Part shown: positions 1-5,480 of the stretch, one piece after another
Position numbering within the stretch: position 1 is the stretch's first letter
How the letters are laid out: each line of letters starts with the position of its first letter
Source of the DNA: Actinomycetes bacterium
GTDB lineage: Bacteria > Actinomycetota > Acidimicrobiia > Acidimicrobiales > RAAP-2
DNA: 5,993 bases
NCBI GenBank assembly: GCA_021787255.1
Contig: JAJYMD010000191.1
Location: forward strand, 1-5,993
Reading direction: 5' to 3'
The notes under the pieces: model-generated
The model's input: the letters and a program-made list of their open reading frames with translations, nothing else
What the model was told of the DNA's origin: nothing
Database searches by the model: none
Position numbers and translations under genes: made by a program

Positions 1-1227
1 TCCGATCTACCCGGGTCGTCGACACCTTCGGGCGCACGCCGTGGACCTACCTGGCACCGCTTCGAAGCGGTGGCCGAGGGTGCGGTCGACCGGCGGCTCG
101 TCGAGGGTCGCGCGCCGGACCCGAGAGCGGTCGTCCAGCTCTTGTTCACCTCCGGCACGTCCGGTGAGCCCAAGGGCGTCCTTCACCGGATGGACAGCCT
201 CACCCGTGCCGCCGTGATGGAAGCGCGTCATCTCGGTCTCGGAGGGTCGGACCGGATCTTCGTCCCTTCGCCGATGGCGCATCAGACGGGCTTTCTCTAC
301 GGCATGTGGCTGGCCCTTGTCCTCGGCGTTCCCCAGGTCGTCCAGCCGGTCTGGGACGGCGACGTCGCGCTCGCGGCGATGCGGCGCTGGGGGACCACGT
401 TCGTGCAGGCGGCCACGCCGTTCCTCGTGGACCTGGTCGAGGCGGTGGAGCGGACCGGCGAGCGTCCCGGATCCTTGCGCGTCTTCGTCGTGACCGGGGC
501 AGGCGTTCCGCGCGGGCTCGCCGAACGCGCCACTCGGGTGCTCGGCACGGCCGTGTGCGGCGCGTGGGGGACCACCGAGACGTGCCTCGGCTCGCTGTCG
601 GGCCCCGACGACGACCCCGCCATGCTCTGGGGTACCGACGGGAGGGCCCTCCAAGGGGTGCGCCTCCGGGTGACCGACGGCCGCGGCGCCGAGCTGGCGA
701 GGGGGGAGGAGGGCCACCTCGAGGTGTCGACCGATTGCCTGTTCACCGGCTACCTCGACCGTCCCGACCTGACGGCCGAGGCGCTCACCCCCGACGGCTG
801 GTACCGCACCGGCGACCTGGCGGTGATCGACGAGTCGGGCTACGTGCGCATCTCGGGACGGACGAAGGACGTCGTCAACCGGGGCGGCGAGAAGGTTCCC
901 GTCGCCGAGATCGAAGAGCTCCTCCACGCCCATCCTGCGGTGGGCGACGTCGCGATCGTGGCCATGCCCGACGAGCGGCTGGGAGAGCGCGCGTGCGCCT
1001 TCGTGGTGACGACGCCTCGCTCGGGCGGCTTGGACCTCACGGAGGTGCAGCGCTTCCTGGACGGCCACAGAGTCGCCAGGCAATACTGGCCGGAGCGGCT
1101 GGAGGTGGTCGACCGGCTCCCCAGGACGCCGTCGGGGAAGGTCCAGAAGTACGTCCTGCGCGAGCGCGCACGCCAGCTCGTTGCGGGCGAGGGTGACGGG
1201 GGCGAAGACCCCTCGGCCAGGGCATGA
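1..1227 (+). CDS. Acyl-CoA synthetase (AMP-forming), FadK/AliA type, 5'-truncated
   Basis: This is the C-terminal ~408 residues of an adenylate-forming acyl-CoA ligase (ANL superfamily). The enzyme activates a carboxylate with ATP to an acyl-AMP and then transfers it to CoA in the cytoplasm. The frame is open from base 1 and family members are roughly 540-560 aa, so about 140 N-terminal residues lie outside the window; the GTG at 70 is an internal codon. Visible motifs are the P-loop FTSGTSGEPKG (145-177), WGTTE (565-579), YRTGD with the ribose-binding Asp (802-816), the hinge region GRTKD (856-870), and PRTPSGK with the catalytic Lys codon at 1138-1140. The stretch PMAHQTGFLYG and the C-terminal QYWPERLEVVD resemble the subgroup containing E. 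coli FadK and cyclohexanecarboxylate-CoA ligase AliA, as I remember those families. The substrate cannot be fixed: a short, alicyclic or aromatic acid is possible. The downstream acyl-CoA dehydrogenase supports a beta-oxidation-like pathway. Confidence 0.93.
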   Translation, partial: SDLPGSSTPSGARRGPTWHRFEAVAEGAVDRRLVEGRAPDPRAVVQLLFTSGTSGEPKGVLHRMDSLTRAAVMEARHLGLGGSDRIFVPSPMAHQTGFLYGMWLALVLGVPQVVQPVWDGDVALAAMRRWGTTFVQAATPFLVDLVEAVERTGERPGSLRVFVVTGAGVPRGLAERATRVLGTAVCGAWGTTETCLGSLSGPDDDPAMLWGTDGRALQGVRLRVTDGRGAELARGEEGHLEVSTDCLFTGYLDRPDLTAEALTPDGWYRTGDLAVIDESGYVRISGRTKDVVNRGGEKVPVAEIEELLHAHPAVGDVAIVAMPDERLGERACAFVVTTPRSGGLDLTEVQRFLDGHRVARQYWPERLEVVDRLPRTPSGKVQKYVLRERARQLVAGEGDGGEDPSARA

Positions 1228-1255
1228 GGAGCAGGCACGAAGGACGGTGGCGGAC

Positions 1256-2404
1256 GTGGGCAGCGACGACCCGAGCATGCTTGGCGAACTGACCGCCGAA
1301 GTCCTCGACTTCGTGAGAGGGCCCGGCGAGGCGTACGCGGCAGAGATCGAGCGGGCGCGACGCGTGCCGGCAGGGCTGCGCGAGGACCTGCGCGACCGCG
1401 GGTACCTGAGGCTCGCCGCGCCCGAGTCCCTCGGCGGTCGAGGCCTGCCCTTCTGCGACTACCTGCAGCTTCTCGAGCTCTTCTCCATGTCGCATGCGTC
1501 GCTGCGGATGATCGTCCACGTGTGCAACGGCATCTGGCGGGCGATCGAGCCGTACGCGAACGACGAGCAGCGTGAGCGGTTCCTCCTCCCCCAGATCCGT
1601 GGCGACATCATGGTGGCCTTCACGTTGACCGAGCCGACAGCGGGGACCGGTGCCGACATCCGGGCCAGCGTGGAGCGCGAGGGTGACACCTACTACCTGA
1701 GCGGCGAGAAGCATCTCATCACCTTCGGCGTGTCCTGCGACCACTGGCTGCTGTTCGCGCGTGTCGCGGGGAGCCGTGGCAAGGACGGGACGGTCGCGCT
1801 CATGGTCGACCGGCGCGCTCCTGGCGTGAAGGTCGAGGCCATGCCCGAGACGATGGGGGTGCGAGGCACCGACCACGCGCACCTCGTCTTCGACCGGACC
1901 CCGGTCCCGGTGTCGAGCCGGCTGGGCGAGGAGGGGCAAGGTCTCGACGTCGCGTTGTCGGGGTTCCTCACCCCGAGCCGGATCGCGATCGGCATGACCT
2001 GCGTCGGGTTGGCGCGGCGCGCCCAGGAGCTGGCCGTCGAGCACGCGCGCCGCAGGCAGACCTTCGGCAAGCCCCTGGCGGCCCGCCAGGCGATCGCGTA
2101 CTCGATCGCCGAGAACGCGACGGACATCGAGGCGGCGCGCCAGCTCGTGCTCCACGCCGCCCGTCGCTGGGAGGCGGGGGATCCAGGCGCCGCGGCGCTC
2201 TCGTCGATGGCGAAGCTCAACGGGGTCGACATGCTGACGCGCGTCACCGACAAGGCGCTCCAGGTGCACGGCGGCATCGGGTACTGGCAGCCGAACCCGA
2301 TCGAGCGGATCTATCGCGACGCGCGGGCCCAGCGGTTCGAAGAGGGCACCAACGAGATCCAGAAGACCGTGATCGCGCGTCAGATCTTCAGCCAGGCCGG
2401 CTGA
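1256..2404 (+). CDS. Acyl-CoA dehydrogenase (FAD-dependent)
   Basis: This is a flavoprotein of about 382 aa, normal for the family. It oxidises an acyl-CoA to the trans-2-enoyl-CoA and passes electrons to electron-transfer flavoprotein. Counting from the GTG at 1256, the FAD/substrate signature TEPTAGTGAD is at residues 125-134, GEKHLITFG at 150-158, QVHGGIGY at 336-343 and YRDA from 353. In FEEGTNEIQ, Glu363 (codon 2342-2344) aligns with the catalytic base of short- and medium-chain acyl-CoA dehydrogenases. The motif reads AGTGAD where many relatives have AGSD. Start choice is uncertain. GTG 1256 has GAAGGA at 1239-1244 (11-nt spacer). GTG 1247 and ATG 1277 are also in frame, and the longer frame back to 1181 would overlap the synthetase gene. 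The gene lies 28 nt after the synthetase stop, so co-transcription is likely. It resembles the ligase/dehydrogenase pairing of alicyclic or short-chain acid degradation, but the substrate is inferred only from context. Confidence 0.95.
   Translation: MGSDDPSMLGELTAEVLDFVRGPGEAYAAEIERARRVPAGLREDLRDRGYLRLAAPESLGGRGLPFCDYLQLLELFSMSHASLRMIVHVCNGIWRAIEPYANDEQRERFLLPQIRGDIMVAFTLTEPTAGTGADIRASVEREGDTYYLSGEKHLITFGVSCDHWLLFARVAGSRGKDGTVALMVDRRAPGVKVEAMPETMGVRGTDHAHLVFDRTPVPVSSRLGEEGQGLDVALSGFLTPSRIAIGMTCVGLARRAQELAVEHARRRQTFGKPLAARQAIAYSIAENATDIEAARQLVLHAARRWEAGDPGAAALSSMAKLNGVDMLTRVTDKALQVHGGIGYWQPNPIERIYRDARAQRFEEGTNEIQKTVIARQIFSQAG
2388..2404. terminator. Possible hairpin at the convergent acyl-CoA dehydrogenase/rnpB junction
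   Basis: TCAGCC (2388-2393) and GGCTGA (2399-2404) form a perfect 6-bp stem around the 5-nt loop AGGCC, and the right arm contains the dehydrogenase stop codon. It lies where transcription from both converging genes should end, about 30 nt beyond the rnpB 3' end. Neither strand has a following T-tract, so it is not a classical intrinsic terminator, and in GC-rich DNA a 6-bp stem can arise by chance. Confidence 0.25.
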
Positions 2405-2434
2405 GCCACTGCGCTCCGCTCCGGGTCCTGTGCT

Positions 2435-2813
2435 CGACGGTGAGCCGGCCTGTAGGCGGGATCCTGTCAGGCCTGAAGAGGCCTGGGTGGCCATCCATCT
2501 ACGCGGCCTACCTGGGGACTGCCCCGTGCGGGGCGGACGGGCCGCCCGTGTCCCACGCTTGGCCTTGCTCCGGGTGGGGTTTACCGAGCCGGTCCGGTCG
2601 CCCGGATCGCTGGTGCGCTCTTGCCGCACCGTTTCACCCTTGCCTGTACGGGCCGGAGCCCGCCATCGGCGGTCTGCTCTCTGTGGCACTTTCCTGCGGG
2701 TCGCCCCGACTGGCCGTTAGCCAGCACCCTGCCCTGCGGAGTCCCGACCTTCCTCGACCCGGCGTCGTGCGCAGCACCACCCGGGCCGCGGCCACCCGGC
2801 CGGCTCACCGTCG
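2435..2813 (-). ncRNA. rnpB: RNase P RNA, bacterial type A
   Basis: This is the catalytic RNA of ribonuclease P, which with the RnpA protein removes 5' leaders from precursor tRNAs. On the minus strand the ends form a perfect 16-bp P1 helix: CGACGGTGAGCCGGCC (2813-2798) pairs with GGCCGGCTCACCGTCG (2450-2435). This sets a length of about 379 nt, close to E. coli's 377. Conserved blocks in order are GAGGAAGGTC (2755-2746, P4 5' strand), GGGCAGGGTGCTGGCTAAC (2734-2716), ACAGAGAGCAGACCGCC (2684-2668), GGTGAAAC and GGCAAGAGC (within 2640-2612), GGAGCAAGGCCAAG, CAGGTAGGCC with GGU at 2512-2510 (the tRNA CCA-binding element), TAGATGGATGG, and ACAGGATCC (2467-2459, P4 3' strand). Hairpins seen include P8 (2724-2710), P9 with a GCGA tetraloop (2708-2697), P12 (2662-2649) and P14 with GCGA (2606-2593). 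Extra helices in the P16/P17 region (GGGAC...GTCCC) indicate type A. A 7-bp CUUC hairpin (2485-2468) sits at the P19 position. Reading frames crossing this stretch on either strand are spurious. Confidence 0.97.
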
Positions 2814-2818
2814 GTTCC

Positions 2819-2824
2819 ATTCTG
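2819..2824 (-). promoter_or_regulatory. Candidate rnpB -10 element
   Basis: Read on the minus strand the hexamer is CAGAAT, one mismatch from TAGAAT. It ends five bases before the first base of the P1 helix (2813), so transcription would start close to the mature RNA 5' end. I see no convincing -35 hexamer 16-18 nt upstream. The position is right but the sequence support is modest. Confidence 0.35.
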
Positions 2825-2903
2825 CCATCGCGCATCGCCGGCCGCCGCACCGCGCCTCGGCCCCAGTCGACGCCGGCTCCCTCGCAGTGGCGCACCCCGT
2901 CGC

Positions 2904-2909
2904 TATGGT
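2904..2909 (+). promoter_or_regulatory. Candidate xseA -10 element (leaderless)
   Basis: TATGGT matches the actinobacterial -10 consensus TANNNT. Seven bases (2910-2916) separate it from GTG at 2917, the spacing expected if the transcript begins on the first base of the start codon. The -35 region (CTCGCA at 2881-2886) matches TTGACA at only three positions, which is not unusual for actinobacterial promoters. The hexamer overlaps the alternative ATG at 2905, so the two start models compete. Confidence 0.4.
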
Positions 2910-2916
2910 GGGCGCC

Positions 2917-4323
2917 GTGGTGCAAGGTTCCGGGGAGCTCCTCGCCGACGAGCACGCCGACACGCTGTCCATCGCCGAGCTCTACGACGAGGTCCAAGGC
3001 GCGCTCGAGCGCGCGTTCCCGCGTCGGCGCGCGCTGTGGGTGCGCGGCGAGATCCAGCACGTCTCGGAACAGCGCCACGGGAGCGGTCACTGCTACATGG
3101 ACCTCGTCGACCCCGATTCCGTGAGAGACCGCCAGGCCCCGGTCCTCAGGGTGAAGTGCTGGCAGTCCACGTGGGGGCCGCTGCGCGCGACGCTCGCCCG
3201 AGAAGGCATCGAGCTCCAGCCCGGGATGGTCGTGGTCCTTCGGGGCACGCTCGACTTCTACCGGCCGAAGGCAGAGATCGGTTTTGTCCTGAGCGAGCTC
3301 GACGTCACTGCGCTGCTCGGGCGGCTGGCAGCCCAGCGCGCTGCGCTCCTCCGCACGCTCGAGGCCGAGGGTCTCCTCACGCGTAACCGCGCGCTCGTCG
3401 TGCCCGAGGTGCCGCTTCGTGTTGGCCTCGTCGCGAGCCCGAGCACGGAGGGGTACCGCGACTTCGTCGGCCAGCTGGTCGCATCCGGGTTCGGCTTCGC
3501 GGTGCAGGTCGCCGGAGCGACCGTCCAAGGGTCGGGAGCGCCCGCGGACATCAGTGCCGCGATCCGGAGGCTGTCCTCGCTCGGGCCCGGGCGTCTCGAC
3601 GTCATCGTCGTGGTCCGAGGCGGAGGCTCGAAGGCCGACCTCGCCGCGTTCGACGCCGAGCCTGTCGCTCGGGCCGTCGCCACGTCGTCGGTCCCGGTCT
3701 GGACGGGAATTGGCCACACCGGTGACGAGTCCGTCGCCGACGTGGTCGCGAACCGTGCCTGCATCACCCCGACCGAGTGCGGGCGCGAGCTCGTCCAGCG
3801 TGTGCGCGGGTGGTGGGACGCGTCCGTCGCTTCGGCGGCCTCGGCGCTCGCTCGCCGCGCCCTCGACGCGCTCTCGTCGTCCCAGCGCGAGCACGACGCG
3901 GCACGCGCTCGGCTCTGCACGATGGCCCACCATCTCCTGGACCGCCAGCGCGAGCACCTGGTGCATCGCGGCGCGGCGATCGGCCGGTACGCCCCTCGGG
4001 TCCTGGAGGACGCGTGGAGCTCGGTGGTCGCGCACGGCACCCGTGTCGCGCCGCTCGCGCAGGCCCGGATCGAGCACGCCGCGGACCGCCTCGTCGCGTG
4101 GCGCCGGCTGGTCGCCGCCTACGACGTCGATCGCCAGCTCGAGCGGGGCTACACGCTCACGTTCGACGAGGCCGGTCGTGTCGTGCGCCACGCCCGAGAG
4201 GTCGAGGCCGGACAGCGGCTCGTCAGCCGGTTCGCCGACGGCAGTGTCCGTTCGATCGCGGACCGGATCGAGGTCCACGCGGACCTGCACGCAGTGCGCG
4301 AGCGCCAAGGAGCGGAGGTGTGA
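2917..4323 (+). CDS. xseA: Exodeoxyribonuclease VII large subunit
   Basis: This is the catalytic subunit of ExoVII, a metal-independent single-strand-specific nuclease that degrades DNA from both ends to oligonucleotides in repair and mismatch processing. From GTG 2917 the protein is about 468 aa (family about 400-470). The N-terminal OB-fold DNA-binding domain covers roughly residues 22-130 and includes LWVRGEI from residue 40. The catalytic domain follows, and a long helical, Arg/Ala-rich region at about 290-420 should be the coiled coil that binds XseB. Residues aligning with the essential E. coli Asp155, Arg205, His238 and Asp241 are Asp182 (GYRDF), Arg234 (VRGGGSKADL), His267 and Asp270 (GIGHTGD). 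Spacing between the last three is identical. The usual GHExD glutamate is Thr here. The start is debatable: ATG 2905 and GTG 2920 are also in frame, none has a Shine-Dalgarno, and a -10-like TATGGT favours leaderless GTG 2917. Extension back to 2440 would run through antisense rnpB and is wrong. The stop overlaps xseB. Confidence 0.95.
   Translation: MVQGSGELLADEHADTLSIAELYDEVQGALERAFPRRRALWVRGEIQHVSEQRHGSGHCYMDLVDPDSVRDRQAPVLRVKCWQSTWGPLRATLAREGIELQPGMVVVLRGTLDFYRPKAEIGFVLSELDVTALLGRLAAQRAALLRTLEAEGLLTRNRALVVPEVPLRVGLVASPSTEGYRDFVGQLVASGFGFAVQVAGATVQGSGAPADISAAIRRLSSLGPGRLDVIVVVRGGGSKADLAAFDAEPVARAVATSSVPVWTGIGHTGDESVADVVANRACITPTECGRELVQRVRGWWDASVASAASALARRALDALSSSQREHDAARARLCTMAHHLLDRQREHLVHRGAAIGRYAPRVLEDAWSSVVAHGTRVAPLAQARIEHAADRLVAWRRLVAAYDVDRQLERGYTLTFDEAGRVVRHAREVEAGQRLVSRFADGSVRSIADRIEVHADLHAVRERQGAEV
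4307..4317 (+). promoter_or_regulatory. Ribosome binding site for xseB
   Basis: AAGGAG (4307-4312) followed by GGAG (4314-4317) lies inside the 3' end of xseA, 10 and 5 nt before ATG 4323. This supports ATG 4323, which shares a base with the xseA stop, over the in-frame ATG at 4335, and suggests translational coupling of the two subunits. Confidence 0.6.
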
Positions 4324-4715
4324 TGGGAGTGGCGATGGACGACCAAGTCGGCGCAGCAGAGCGGGCTGTCGAGGAGATGAGCTACACCGAGGCGAGCGCC
4401 GAGCTCGAGGCGATCGTCGGCTTCTTCGAGGGGAGGGAGGTCGACGTCGACCAGTTGGTGGGACGCCTCGTCCGGGCGACCGCCATCATCGAGGAGCTCG
4501 ACAGGCGGCTGCGCCGGACGCGGGTGCAGGTCGAGCAGCTCGTGCCTCGCCTGACGGCGGTCCTCGAGGAGGTCGACGTCGCCAACCGTGGATCGGTGGA
4601 GGACCCTGCATCCTCGGTGACAGAAGATGACCTCGGGCGCGACGGCGGGAGGGGACGGGCAGGACCGGCGCCCGGCGCAGAGAGCGGCGGCGATCCCGCG
4701 CCGGGGTTGTTCTGA
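4323..4715 (+). CDS. xseB: Exodeoxyribonuclease VII small subunit
   Basis: This is the small helical subunit of ExoVII, several copies of which wrap the XseA coiled coil and stabilise the exonuclease. The protein is 130 aa, longer than the usual 70-90. The XseB core is at about residues 20-78: SYTEASAELEAIVGFF, then an acidic helical hairpin ending in LRRTRVQVEQLVPRL, matching the family pattern of a short N-terminal helix and a long amphipathic helix. Residues from about 90 to the end are Gly/Pro/Asp-rich, look disordered, and finish in PGLF. The ATG shares its first base with the xseA stop (TGATG), and AAGGAG/GGAG lies upstream in xseA. This overlap argues for coupled, stoichiometric production of the two subunits. 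Identification rests on the core pattern together with the position directly after xseA, which is the usual arrangement. Confidence 0.92.
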   Translation: MGVAMDDQVGAAERAVEEMSYTEASAELEAIVGFFEGREVDVDQLVGRLVRATAIIEELDRRLRRTRVQVEQLVPRLTAVLEEVDVANRGSVEDPASSVTEDDLGRDGGRGRAGPAPGAESGGDPAPGLF

Positions 4716-4751
4716 CCCCCCGACGGTCTGCGATCATCCCGTGATGGCCAG

Positions 4752-5480
4752 ATGACCGGAGCAAACGGGCCGGACCGCCTCTACTTTCGCCAGCTCCTGG
4801 CCGGGCGCGATTTCGCGCAAGACGACGCGGTGGCACGCCAGATGGTGAACTTCGTCTACGCGATCGGCGACCGGTGCAGCAGAGAAGCGCTGCTCGTCGA
4901 CCCTGCCTACCGCGTCGACGAGCTGCTCGGCCTGCTCGCAGCCGACGAGATGCGGTGCTCGGGCGTGCTCGCCACCCACTACCACTTCGATCACGTCGGC
5001 GGGTCGGCGATGGGATGGGACGTGGAGGGGATCTCCACGCTGCTCGAGCGCGTCCAGGTGCCGATCCACGTCCAGCGCGCAGAGCTTCCCTGGGTCGTGC
5101 GCGCGACGGGCGTGGGCGGTGGCGACCTCACCCCCCACGAGGACGGGGACGTGGTGTCCGTCGGGGCCGTCGACGTCGAGCTCGTCCACACCCCTGGCCA
5201 CACGCCGGGGAGCCAATGCTTCCTCGTGGAAGGCAAGCTCGTGTCGGGAGACACGCTCTTCCTGCAGGGCTGCGGGAGGACCGACCTGCCCGGCGGCGAC
5301 CCCGAGGCGCTCTACGACTCCCTCACCCGGCGCCTCGCCAAGGTGCCCGACGACACGCTCGTCTACCCCGGGCACAGCTATTCGGACGAGCCGTCCGCGA
5401 CGATGGGCGAGACGCGCCGGACCAACGTGGTGCTCCGCCCGCGCTCGGCCGAGGAGTGGCTGGCCGTGTTCGGCGGATGA
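4752..5480 (+). CDS. MBL-fold metallo-hydrolase, ETHE1/glyoxalase II-like
   Basis: This is a 242-aa cytoplasmic metallo-beta-lactamase-fold enzyme with no signal peptide or membrane segment. The metal-ligand set is complete: His76, His78, Asp80 and His81 in THYHFDHVGG, His150 in TPGHTPGS, Asp167 in SGDTLF and His208 in YPGHSY. GCGRTDLPGGDPEALYDSL resembles the ETHE1 persulfide dioxygenase and glyoxalase II branch (human ETHE1 has GCGRTDF at this place). The stretch between the HxHxDH motif and His150 looks somewhat longer than in ETHE1. Candidate activities are thiol-persulfide oxidation, which uses one iron, or thioester hydrolysis, which uses a binuclear site; sequence alone does not decide. 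Actinomycetes generally use mycothiol rather than glutathione, so a glutathione substrate is doubtful. ATG 4752 is chosen because RQLLAGRDFAQDD near the N-terminus looks native to this subfamily. No Shine-Dalgarno is visible. The start is 36 nt after xseB and the stop overlaps the next gene by ATGA. Confidence 0.92.
   Translation: MTGANGPDRLYFRQLLAGRDFAQDDAVARQMVNFVYAIGDRCSREALLVDPAYRVDELLGLLAADEMRCSGVLATHYHFDHVGGSAMGWDVEGISTLLERVQVPIHVQRAELPWVVRATGVGGGDLTPHEDGDVVSVGAVDVELVHTPGHTPGSQCFLVEGKLVSGDTLFLQGCGRTDLPGGDPEALYDSLTRRLAKVPDDTLVYPGHSYSDEPSATMGETRRTNVVLRPRSAEEWLAVFGG

Noticed and set aside
3..69. Alternative frame at the left edge reading VVDTFGRTPWTYLAP, possibly suggesting a frameshift in the synthetase
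   Set aside because: The in-frame reading PTWHRFEAVAEGAV fits the linker that precedes the P-loop in this family and is continuous with it. About 20 codons at an edge are too few to argue for a frameshift.
7..1278. Minus-strand open frame of 423 codons opposite the acyl-CoA synthetase
   Set aside because: It is a shadow of strong GC third-position bias in the plus-strand gene. Its translation is Arg/Pro/His-rich with no recognisable domain, whereas the plus strand carries all ligase motifs.
1037..2689. Minus-strand open frame of 550 codons spanning the acyl-CoA dehydrogenase and part of rnpB
   Set aside because: It crosses a certain RNA gene and an antisense housekeeping enzyme, has low-complexity composition and shows no family motif.
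2430..2720. Short plus-strand open frame of 96 codons after the acyl-CoA dehydrogenase
   Set aside because: It is entirely antisense to the RNase P RNA and its codons simply read the conserved RNA helices. There is no ribosome binding site.
2581..4308. Minus-strand open frame of 575 codons opposite xseA and running into rnpB
   Set aside because: It is antisense to a protein with intact catalytic motifs, its end lies inside RNase P RNA, and its composition is that of a GC shadow.
3777..4322. Upstream extension of xseB giving a 312-aa protein
   Set aside because: The extension overlaps the 3' part of xseA in another frame and is Arg/Pro-rich. XseB homologues begin near the ATG at 4323, which has a good ribosome binding site.
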